A stretch of 64,000 nt of DNA, taken from contig JAFWIP010000009.1 of NCBI GenBank assembly GCA_017514805.1, positions 23,754 through 87,753 of the forward strand, given 5' to 3'. Each line of letters begins with the position of its first letter. Position 1 is the stretch's first letter. Below are positions 35,672-43,177 of this stretch, piece after piece. Origin of the DNA: Candidatus Saccharimonadota bacterium (lineage in GTDB: Bacteria; Patescibacteriota; Saccharimonadia; Saccharimonadales; Saccharimonadaceae). A program made the translations under genes and the position numbers. Under the pieces are notes generated by a model, which was not told the DNA's origin, searched no databases, and saw nothing but the letters and a program-made list of their open reading frames with translations.

Positions 35672-36889
35672 ATGACCAAGATTATGTTAGTCGAGGACGA
35701 CAAGTCCTTGCGAGAGATTTACAGCATTAGGCTGGTCGCTGAAGGTTACGATATTGTTTCCGCCGGCGATGGTGAGGAGGCACTCGCACTCGCCGTTCAA
35801 GAAAAGCCAGAACTAATCGTTTCGGATGTAATGATGCCGAAAATTTCTGGTTTTGACATGCTAGATATTTTGCGTTCGACGCCAGAGACTAGCAATATCA
35901 AGGTAATCATGATGACCGCTCTCTCGAGCGACGATCAGCGCATGCGCGGCGAGAGTCTTGGCGCAGACCGCTATCTCGTCAAATCCCAGGTTGGCATCGA
36001 AGATGTTATTAATACCGTTCATGAAGTTCTCGGCGACAAGCCAACCGCAAATGCGGCAACAAATCTCGATGTCGCTGCCTCGGCAACTCCAGCACCAGCT
36101 GCTGCGCCAGCTCCAGCACCAGCACCGGCACCGGCGCCAGCGCCAGTAGCTACACCAGCTCCAGCTCCTGCACCAATTCCGCAGCCAGTAGCGCCAGCTC
36201 CAGCACCAGCACCGACTCCAGCACCAGCACCGGCTCCAATTCCTCAGCCAATCATTCCTAATGCTCCAGAACCGGCCGCAGCACCTCAACCAATTATTCC
36301 AAACGCTCCAGCTCCAGCTCCGCAGCCAGCAGCGCCACAAGCGCCACAGGCTCCAAACGCAAATTTTAATCCAGCTCCTGCCGCACAGCCGGCTGCAGTG
36401 CCAGCTCCTGTCGCACCGCAGGCCGCAGGAGTTCCTGCAGCACCTAGTACTCCGGCGCCAATCGCTGCCGCGCCGGCACCACAAGGCCCAACACCAGTTA
36501 CGCCCAGCGGCGAACAAGGTGGCGAGCGCGTAATTCAACCGCTCCACGACACGAATACTGAACAGCAGCGCGAAGAAATGGAGCGCAAGATGGATGAACT
36601 ACTCGGCAATGTTCCAACTGAGCAGAGTCGCCCAACGCAAGAGCAAGAGGAAGAAGCATTCTCCGAAGAAGAGCCGGATCCAGATTCAATTCAGCCTGGA
36701 TATGCACAGAACCTTGCAAATGCGCTTAGCCATGACATGCAGCAAGATGGACAAGTCGCACCAGATTCAATGGCGGCACGCATGAGTGAAGATCTAAAAG
36801 ATGATCCGCTAACTCAGCAAGCACAGGCAATGCCCGCAGCTGCGCCAGAGCAAGCTCCAGCACCAGCTGAACCAATGGAAAATGCTTAG
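35672..36889 (+). CDS. response regulator with Pro/Ala-rich tail and no DNA-binding domain
   Basis: 405 residues. Receiver domain 1-120: acidic pair VEDD, phospho-acceptor Asp in LIVSDVMMPK, Thr in MMTALSS, Lys in YLVKS. Residues about 130-290 are almost pure Pro/Ala/Gln (APAPAP runs), a rigid spacer or wall-spanning-like tether. The last 110 residues are acidic and helical (MDELLGNVPTEQ, EEEAFSEEEPD, NALSHDMQQ), with no recognised output domain. It may act by protein contacts. The stop overlaps the next gene by 8 nt. Confidence 0.88.
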   Translation: MTKIMLVEDDKSLREIYSIRLVAEGYDIVSAGDGEEALALAVQEKPELIVSDVMMPKISGFDMLDILRSTPETSNIKVIMMTALSSDDQRMRGESLGADRYLVKSQVGIEDVINTVHEVLGDKPTANAATNLDVAASATPAPAAAPAPAPAPAPAPAPVATPAPAPAPIPQPVAPAPAPAPTPAPAPAPIPQPIIPNAPEPAAAPQPIIPNAPAPAPQPAAPQAPQAPNANFNPAPAAQPAAVPAPVAPQAAGVPAAPSTPAPIAAAPAPQGPTPVTPSGEQGGERVIQPLHDTNTEQQREEMERKMDELLGNVPTEQSRPTQEQEEEAFSEEEPDPDSIQPGYAQNLANALSHDMQQDGQVAPDSMAARMSEDLKDDPLTQQAQAMPAAAPEQAPAPAEPMENA

Positions 36890-37556
36890 ATTAAATAAAT
36901 ATATTGCAACGAATCTCGGAGTTTCTCGCCGAGAAGCCGATAATCTGATATCTGCTGGCAAAGTCTTGGTCAATAATAAGCCAGCAGAAATCGGAGGACG
37001 CATATCCGAAAAGGATACTATTATTGTTGATGGCAAAAAAATTGTTCCCGATAAACTAATTTATATCGCGCTCAATAAACCCGTCAATTATGTCTGCAGT
37101 CGTAAACGTCAGGGTGAGACGCCGACGATTTATGAATTGCTGCCAGAAAAATATCAGGCATTAAAAAGCGTCGGACGCCTCGATAAAGATTCTTCTGGTT
37201 TGATTTTACTGACAAATGACGGCGATTTTACTTTTCGTATGACACATCCGAGCTTCGTGAAGACAAAGATTTATGAAGTGCGCCTTGATCGCGCGCTTGA
37301 ACCGCTCCATCAGCAAATGATTGCCGATTTTGGTGTACAGTTGCCTGATGGGCCGAGCAAACTCGGCCTTGAGAAGCTTGATGATAATCGAACGTTTTGG
37401 CGTATTACGATGAGCGAGGGTCGCAATCGCCAGATTCGCCGCACCTTCGATGCGCTGGGTTATAAAGTTATTGCCCTACACCGTACGAATTTTGGGCGCT
37501 ATAGCTTAGATGGTTTGGAAACCGGCAAATTCGTAGAAGTTCCGCGCGCTGATTAG
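36882..37556 (+). CDS. RsuA/RluB-family rRNA pseudouridine synthase
   Basis: 224 residues. N-terminal S4 RNA-binding domain (1-60, LNKYIATNLGVSRREADNLI) and a catalytic domain with Asp in SVGRLDKDSSGLILLTNDG and the RNRQIRRTFDALGY loop. It isomerises a uridine in rRNA; RluB (23S) versus RsuA (16S) cannot be decided by eye. It overlaps the regulator's 3' end, so it is cotranscribed. Confidence 0.9.
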   Translation: MLRLNKYIATNLGVSRREADNLISAGKVLVNNKPAEIGGRISEKDTIIVDGKKIVPDKLIYIALNKPVNYVCSRKRQGETPTIYELLPEKYQALKSVGRLDKDSSGLILLTNDGDFTFRMTHPSFVKTKIYEVRLDRALEPLHQQMIADFGVQLPDGPSKLGLEKLDDNRTFWRITMSEGRNRQIRRTFDALGYKVIALHRTNFGRYSLDGLETGKFVEVPRAD

Positions 37557-37574
37557 TTTTTTTACGAACCGTTT

Positions 37575-37745
37575 GAACTTCCGAAGATTTTTTACGCCAT
37601 ACTCCCCTACTTCGCAACTTCCGAAGACATCACGAACTGACGAAGGTTCGGCGGCGAAGGCTATATATAGTGCTTTCGGAAGTTCGTTATGTTTTCGGAA
37701 GTTCAGAAGTACCTATGTGGCAACGAAAAATCTTTCGGAAGTTCG
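37575..37745. repeat. cluster of five inverted GAACTTCCGAA motifs
   Basis: In the 200-bp gap between convergent genes the core GAACTTCCG occurs twice in one orientation (37575-37586; 37614-37626 with one change) and three times inverted (37673-37686, 37692-37706, 37732-37745, core CGGAAGTTC). Copies 2 and 3 could pair over 10 bp around a ~46-nt loop. A decayed sixth copy is at 37762-37776 inside the ftsA 3' end. This is not a normal terminator (no T run). Confidence 0.75.
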
Positions 37746-37756
37746 CAAAAAATATA

Positions 37757-39052
37757 CTAATTCTTTAGAAGTTTTGAGAGCTTTGCTTTAAGGCTGCCAT
37801 TTTCTGGTACGCCAACAAGCGTATCCATGCCAACACGTAGCAGGCCCATAGCGGTTACAAAAGTATGATCAAGTTCGCGGTCGGTGACATTCTCAATCCC
37901 CTCAATCATGTCAGGCTCAATAATACTAACAATTGGCCGACGAGCGAACGGAAGGTCCTGATACCAATCGCCAGTCGCGAGTAGCTCCGGGATCTCTGAT
38001 AAGCCAGCGCCGCCGCCACATAGCAGAATCTGGCCCGGAAGAGTCTCAAGCTGATCAAATTCCTCAATAGCGAGCTCAACGCCGGATTGCCAAACCTCGA
38101 GATTGCGCTCAATCGCGGCTTCATATTTTTTATGAATTTCAGGCTTCATTTTTGGCGAATCGGCAAGGAGTTTCAACTTCTCGGCATCTTCAAAACTTAA
38201 ACCAAGGCGCTGTGCGACTTGATGCGTGAAGCTACGGCCACCGAGTGAAAACATCTTCGTACCCTCGACGCCACCGTCATCAACAATCGCGATGTCTGTA
38301 GTACCACCACCGATATCCATTACGATACCAGAGAAATTCGACTCAACATCATCGCCGAGACAAGCACGACAAACTGCAAAAGGCTCAACCGCAACCGTCA
38401 CAAGATCAAGTTCTAACTCATCGCAAACACGCTCGATTGCTGAGATATGTACGAGCGGCGCAAAAGCCGTATAGATTTGAACAACGACTTCTTTGCCCTT
38501 AAAGCCAATCGGGTTGGAAACCTTATAGCCATCAATGCGGAGTGAAACGAGCGCAGAATTAATCAGACGAACTTCAACGTCCTTATTGTTAGTCTCAAGT
38601 GCAACCTCGCGACGAGCGCGCTCGCCAGCCTTTTGCTGAACCTGTTTAATAATATGCTCCATTTCAGCATCAGTAATTGGCTTGCTTGCGTCGGCGCGGC
38701 GATATTTAATCGAAGCCGTATTCCCCTTAATGAGTTCACCGGCAATGCCAATGACAACTTCTTGGGCGCGAACGCCAGCCATCTCTTCAGCCTTACTCAG
38801 TGCCTCTTCGCAAGTCTGAACAACCCCTTCAATATCCGCAATCGCGCCAGAATACATATTCGTTGGCGCCTCGTGAGCTTTGCCAACACCAACAACTTTG
38901 AGCATAGTTTTGCTCTTTTTCGCAATCAATGCCTTTACGTACTCGGTGCCAATATCTAGCGCTAGTAAATAATTATCTGGATTTTTCTGTTTGCCAGTCG
39001 GTGCGCCAGTAGCTTTGGCGGCAATCTCTTTGCCGCGAGAAATAATGCTCAT
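37757..39052 (-). CDS. ftsA: FtsA/PilM-type actin-fold protein
   Basis: 431 residues. Actin-like ATPase motifs: phosphate 1 LLALDIGTEYVKALIA, the SHS2/1C insert (about 85-170), phosphate 2 VMDIGGGTTDIAIVD and adenosine motif ILLCGGGAGLSEI. The size and C-terminal short basic end fit FtsA, which tethers FtsZ to the membrane, although the amphipathic tail is weak and a PilM-like pilus role cannot be excluded. TATAAT (39059-39064) ends 6 nt before the ATG (leaderless). Confidence 0.8.
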   Translation of the reverse strand: MSIISRGKEIAAKATGAPTGKQKNPDNYLLALDIGTEYVKALIAKKSKTMLKVVGVGKAHEAPTNMYSGAIADIEGVVQTCEEALSKAEEMAGVRAQEVVIGIAGELIKGNTASIKYRRADASKPITDAEMEHIIKQVQQKAGERARREVALETNNKDVEVRLINSALVSLRIDGYKVSNPIGFKGKEVVVQIYTAFAPLVHISAIERVCDELELDLVTVAVEPFAVCRACLGDDVESNFSGIVMDIGGGTTDIAIVDDGGVEGTKMFSLGGRSFTHQVAQRLGLSFEDAEKLKLLADSPKMKPEIHKKYEAAIERNLEVWQSGVELAIEEFDQLETLPGQILLCGGGAGLSEIPELLATGDWYQDLPFARRPIVSIIEPDMIEGIENVTDRELDHTFVTAMGLLRVGMDTLVGVPENGSLKAKLSKLLKN

Positions 39053-39070
39053 GTTATTATTATAACACTT

Positions 39071-39946
39071 TTAGAGCGAGGCGACACGTTCGCTATCGAG
39101 ATTACGATAGACGGCGCGCAATTCTTTCGCGAGCGCATTGTGCTCGGAAACGAGTTGGTTGTAGCTATTGATCGCCGAATTAGTTAAACGAGATTTATTC
39201 GAAATCAGTGAATCAATGCGAGTTTTTTCAGCTGCGAGAGTCTGGCGCGAAGCGTCGATTCTGTTGTTTAGGATAGTGAGCTGCATCTCATTTTGCGCCT
39301 GTTTAGCAATCAAAGCATCATTTGGCGAGAAATATTCGCGATAGATTTTTGCGAGTTTCGTATCGCCAAGAGCGTCAGCATGCTCACTACCAACACGCGC
39401 GAAGGCTTCCGTACAATACTGAGATTCACTATATAGCGACAATTCGCTTTGCATTTGAGAATAGTTCGGAACAATTGTCTTTAGCTCCGCACAGATTTCA
39501 GATTGATTATCGAGGCGGGCATAGACAGCATGAAGCATCTCATGAAGAACAGTCACGGTGCGCTGCGTATTGAAGTCGAAAGAAATATGTTCATTATTCA
39601 GCGAACTAAGACCGTTATCGAAAATATCTATATGCTCGCTGCCATCATCGTAATAACAGCCAAGGGTGTAAGTCTTGCCGCCATCCTGGCCACACTTTTG
39701 ATTGAACTGGGCCTCGTCTTGAAGTGTGGGCTGAGCGGCATAAAACACCGCGCGTCCTTTTCTGGTCAAATTTAATTCATTCGCAATCTCGGTCATTTTT
39801 GCCGACGGCTTATAATTGCGTCCTTTTTGTTCATCTTTAAGCATTTGCCAGTCAGTTTTGAGCCAAATCAAGAAGAAGATGGCAGCGAGCGCAGCAAAAA
39901 TTGTCAAAAATAGACAAATCTTTCCTTTTTTAGTCCACACTCTCAT
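39071..39946 (-). CDS. membrane-anchored protein with HExxH metallopeptidase motif
   Basis: About 291 residues. One N-terminal span (10-30); the outer region has paired Cys (KCGQ..LGCYYDD) and the zinc-binding-type motif VLHEMLHAVYARL at about 137-149, followed by YCTEAFARVGSEHAD, whose Glu could be the third ligand of a gluzincin. The C-terminal 90 residues form a coiled coil. ATG 39946 follows GAGGTGG by 3-4 nt. A wall or surface protease is inferred, not shown. Confidence 0.6.
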   Translation of the reverse strand: MRVWTKKGKICLFLTIFAALAAIFFLIWLKTDWQMLKDEQKGRNYKPSAKMTEIANELNLTRKGRAVFYAAQPTLQDEAQFNQKCGQDGGKTYTLGCYYDDGSEHIDIFDNGLSSLNNEHISFDFNTQRTVTVLHEMLHAVYARLDNQSEICAELKTIVPNYSQMQSELSLYSESQYCTEAFARVGSEHADALGDTKLAKIYREYFSPNDALIAKQAQNEMQLTILNNRIDASRQTLAAEKTRIDSLISNKSRLTNSAINSYNQLVSEHNALAKELRAVYRNLDSERVASL

Positions 39947-39983
39947 ATCCACCTCTGTTATATCAATAACTAGATATGGCTAT

Positions 39984-40012
39984 ATTATAGCATACTTTAG
40001 CTATTTTGTAAA
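39984..40012 (-). promoter_or_regulatory. promoter of the 39946 gene
   Basis: TTTACA (40007-40012), 17 bp, TATAAT (39984-39989); leader about 30 nt with a Shine-Dalgarno. Confidence 0.75.
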
Positions 40013-40025
40013 GAGGTAGAGCTTA

Positions 40026-40733
40026 TTATTCTTCGGTTTTCTCAGGAAGAGCTTCGGCTTTTTCGTCTTCTTCGCCCTTCAGAGTCTTGGCAATCTTATC
40101 GGCATCTTCGAGCGTATCTTTGATCGTCTGCTCGTTTAGCGAGGTTGCAACAGCGAGAACGCCGGCGATTGTCGTAATAATACCCATGATAAGATAGCTA
40201 CTAATGCCGATTGAGTCGGAGGCGATAATAAAGTAAATACCCCAGACGAGCTCGAAGAGTGTCAAAACGAGAACAAATTTCCAACGAAAATCACGATTGT
40301 CGCGATGCTTAATCGTCGAGACGACGCCCATAATACCGTTGAAGGTCGTGAAGCCGCCGGCCATGAGATTAAGAATCTTATTTGTCAGATGCTCGTTCAT
40401 GAGCAAATAGACGCCAAGTGCAGCAATAATGAGATAGATAATCGCTTCGCCGAGCTGCAAGAAAAAGCCGCGCCAATCTGGACGTTCTTTGCGCGAATTC
40501 TTAAGTGAATCAATGCCGGCCTTAATGTAGCCCAGACGATAAAAAGCCCAGAGCGCGAAAACCGCGCCAGCAATCAAAATCATGAGCGGGAGCGACTTCG
40601 TATCGTTGCCATTCCCTTGAATCGCGGCAAAAGTCATCATTAGGCCCGGGATCAGCATCATCAGAGAGCCTGCAATCTTATTTTTGAGGAAAATATTGTA
40701 GGCCTTGAGGCCGCGTTTCACGAGCTTATTCAT
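40026..40733 (-). CDS. HdeD/DUF308-like membrane protein
   Basis: 235 residues with about six membrane spans in repeated pairs (25-45, 52-70, 92-112, 117-137, 150-168, 173-193) and an acidic cytoplasmic tail. The repeat layout resembles the HdeD/DUF308 family; function unknown. TACAAT ends 6 nt before the ATG. Confidence 0.6.
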   Translation of the reverse strand: MNKLVKRGLKAYNIFLKNKIAGSLMMLIPGLMMTFAAIQGNGNDTKSLPLMILIAGAVFALWAFYRLGYIKAGIDSLKNSRKERPDWRGFFLQLGEAIIYLIIAALGVYLLMNEHLTNKILNLMAGGFTTFNGIMGVVSTIKHRDNRDFRWKFVLVLTLFELVWGIYFIIASDSIGISSYLIMGIITTIAGVLAVATSLNEQTIKDTLEDADKIAKTLKGEEDEKAEALPEKTEE

Positions 40734-40751
40734 ACTTTAATTGTAGCAGAT

Positions 40752-41252
40752 TTACAAGTCGTAGAGATAAGCGATTTCTGGAAATGTTTTACCGCCAGTT
40801 TCGAATGTTTTCTCGCCACCAAGCGTGCCGCCCATCGCCTCATAGAAACGGCACGAGGCCTGGTTGTCCTTCAGACACCAAAGAATCATTTTCTTTTTAC
40901 CCTGTCGACGGAATTCGTCTGTTACGTAGTTAAAAAGCTTGCAGCCAATGCCTTGGCGCTTGACGTCGGGCCTAAGATAAATCGCCATCAATTCGCAATC
41001 AACATCGTAGTCCGATGAATAGGAATTATTATCGATATAGCGACAAAAACCGACAACTTTCCCATCTTTCTCAGCGACAATAAAACCAGTGTCGCGCCAA
41101 TCTTTCTGGCGGCGCGCCAGGCGCTCTTCGCGATTTAGTGTATCGAGAATTTCGTCGTCGATAATACCGCGGTAAGCAGTGCGCCAGCCGGCAATTTGAA
41201 TATCTACAACGTCGGGCAAATCTTTTTCTGCGACATTGCGAATATTCATCAT
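40752..41252 (-). CDS. GNAT family N-acetyltransferase
   Basis: 166 residues. GNAT core: NIRNVAEKDLPDVVDIQ start, VVGFCRYID, LMAIYLRPDVKRQGIGCKLFNYV (acetyl-CoA loop RxxGxG/C) and ASCRFYEAMGGTLGGEKTFE. The pattern resembles acetyltransferases of amines or proteins; substrate unknown. The first ATG overlaps the alaS stop (TAATGATG); the second ATG at 41249 is equally possible. Confidence 0.88.
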   Translation of the reverse strand: MMNIRNVAEKDLPDVVDIQIAGWRTAYRGIIDDEILDTLNREERLARRQKDWRDTGFIVAEKDGKVVGFCRYIDNNSYSSDYDVDCELMAIYLRPDVKRQGIGCKLFNYVTDEFRRQGKKKMILWCLKDNQASCRFYEAMGGTLGGEKTFETGGKTFPEIAYLYDL

Positions 41253-43129
41253 TAGTCCTCTAAGATAGCCTTAATACGGCGAATGCCAGCCGAAGAAGCT
41301 TCTTCTTTCTTAATTTTGAAATGACCGAGTACGCCAGTATGCTCGACGTGAGGACCGCCACAAACCTCGCGAGAGGTTGGCTTATCGAAATCACCGATTG
41401 TATAGACAGTCAATTTCTCTGGATACTTATCCCAGAAGCTACCGTGCGCCTTCAGAATATCGCGCGCGTAAGCTTTGTCATATTCGTCGTGAACGACTGG
41501 AAGGTCGGCCTTGATCCAAGCGTTTACCTGATCTTCAAGTTTCTGAAGTTCGTCTTTTTCAAGCTTGTGGTCGACGTTAAAATCTAGACGCATGCGCTCA
41601 GCGGTAATATTACTACCTTTCTGGCAAATACCCGGATCAATGAGCTGCTGGAGAGCAGCAAGCAAGAGATGGGTTGCAGTGTGGTACTTAGTCGACATCT
41701 CACCATGATCTTCGAGACCACCCTTGAACATACCCTTTGAAGCAGTCTGGCTGCGCTCGCGCTGCTCGGCGAGGGCGGCGTCAAACTCCTTTTGCCAGTC
41801 ATTACTTAGCTCAATTCCCTGACGCTTCGCCTCTTCAACGCTAAGCTCAAGTGGAAAGCCGTAGGTGTCTTGAAGCATGAATAATTCTTTGCCGGTAAGG
41901 CCTTTCTCTTTGAGGCGATTAAGCTCTTTCATGCCGCGGCGAAGCGTGCGGCGGAAAGCCTGCTCCTCGCGATTAAGTGTATCAAGCACACCTTCGCGGT
42001 CAGTTAAAATGCTATCTGGAAGATCTTTGTAGTTTTCTGCAATCATTGGCAAAATGCCTGGGAGAAAATCATTCTCGATGCCAAGGTTGAGCGCCTTGAG
42101 AATAGCGCGGCGAATCAAGCGACGGAGAGCATAACCCTGCTGTTTATTGCTAGGCTTGAGACCCTGAGCAGTTAAGAGATAAGCGCCGCGAAGATGGTCG
42201 GCAATAATGCGCATCTCAGCAGTATTATCGGCATAGGATTTACCAGAAAGTTTTTCGAGCTTATCGATAATTGGCTTCAAAAGCGAAATCTGGAAGACGT
42301 CATAAGAATCCATTGATGCAGCCGTGATGCGTTCGAGACCAGCACCGAAGTCGACATTCTTCTTCTCTAGTTCTTCGAAAGAACCGTCTTCTTTGCGACG
42401 ATACTGCATGAAGACCTGGTTGCCAATCTCCATGAAGCGAGCACCATCAGAAGCCGGGTGGCTCTGGCCATATTTTTCGACATCCTGCTTGTCCTCGCCA
42501 AAATCGTAGAAGACCTCGGAGTCTGGACCGCATGGGTCGCCGATTGGCGTGGTTTCAATACCACCACCACGAGACCACCAGTTTTCTTTATCGTTATAGA
42601 ATAAGATGCGCTCACCTTCGCGAATACCGCGCTTGTCGCCATTCTCGGCCGTATTAATCTCGGCAATTTTTGCCTCGATGCCAGCCTCTTTGAAGACCTC
42701 TTGCCAAATCTTGGCAGCCTCATCATCGCGAGGAATGCCATATTTTTCGTTGCCAATAAAACAAGTGACGTAGATTTTTTCTGGGTTGAGACCAACTTCT
42801 TTAGTCAAGAAAGTGAAGAAATTACGAATCTGTTCCTCTTTAAAATAATCGCCGAGCGACCAGTTGCCAAGCATCTCGAAGACAGTCGTGTGACGTGGAT
42901 CGCCGACATCTTCAATATCCTGGAGACGCAAACATGGCTGCGAATCGGTCAAACGGGTGCCGTCGTCATGCGCCTTGCCGAGCAAATATGGCAAGAGCGG
43001 CTGCATGCCGGAACCAGTAAATAGAGTTGTCGGGTCATTTTCGAGCACGAGTGGTGCTGGGGCAATTTGGACATGCCCTTTTGATTTCATAAAATCGAGA
43101 TATTTTTGGCGTACTTCACTTGCATTCAT
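41252..43129 (-). CDS. alaS: alanyl-tRNA synthetase, short form
   Basis: 625 residues against about 870 in E. coli. Class II catalytic core (1-250, FTGSGMQPLLPYLLG, GNWSLGDYFKEEQ, FGAGLERI) and the editing domain with THLLLAALQQL and CGGPHVEHTGVLGHFKI. The DHHA1/C-Ala domain is missing: the gene ends right after the editing domain. Shortened AlaRS is known or expected in streamlined lineages. TAAAAT lies 8 nt before the ATG. Confidence 0.95.
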   Translation of the reverse strand: MNASEVRQKYLDFMKSKGHVQIAPAPLVLENDPTTLFTGSGMQPLLPYLLGKAHDDGTRLTDSQPCLRLQDIEDVGDPRHTTVFEMLGNWSLGDYFKEEQIRNFFTFLTKEVGLNPEKIYVTCFIGNEKYGIPRDDEAAKIWQEVFKEAGIEAKIAEINTAENGDKRGIREGERILFYNDKENWWSRGGGIETTPIGDPCGPDSEVFYDFGEDKQDVEKYGQSHPASDGARFMEIGNQVFMQYRRKEDGSFEELEKKNVDFGAGLERITAASMDSYDVFQISLLKPIIDKLEKLSGKSYADNTAEMRIIADHLRGAYLLTAQGLKPSNKQQGYALRRLIRRAILKALNLGIENDFLPGILPMIAENYKDLPDSILTDREGVLDTLNREEQAFRRTLRRGMKELNRLKEKGLTGKELFMLQDTYGFPLELSVEEAKRQGIELSNDWQKEFDAALAEQRERSQTASKGMFKGGLEDHGEMSTKYHTATHLLLAALQQLIDPGICQKGSNITAERMRLDFNVDHKLEKDELQKLEDQVNAWIKADLPVVHDEYDKAYARDILKAHGSFWDKYPEKLTVYTIGDFDKPTSREVCGGPHVEHTGVLGHFKIKKEEASSAGIRRIKAILED

Positions 43130-43177
43130 AATCTATTATTTTAGCACAAATGCGAGTGAAATTATAGAGGTAAGAGA

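Noticed and set aside
35861..36547. 228-residue minus-strand ORF rich in Trp, Arg, Ser and Cys
   Set aside because: It is the antisense shadow of the Pro/Ala-rich region of the response regulator; low-complexity codons on one strand avoid stops on the other.
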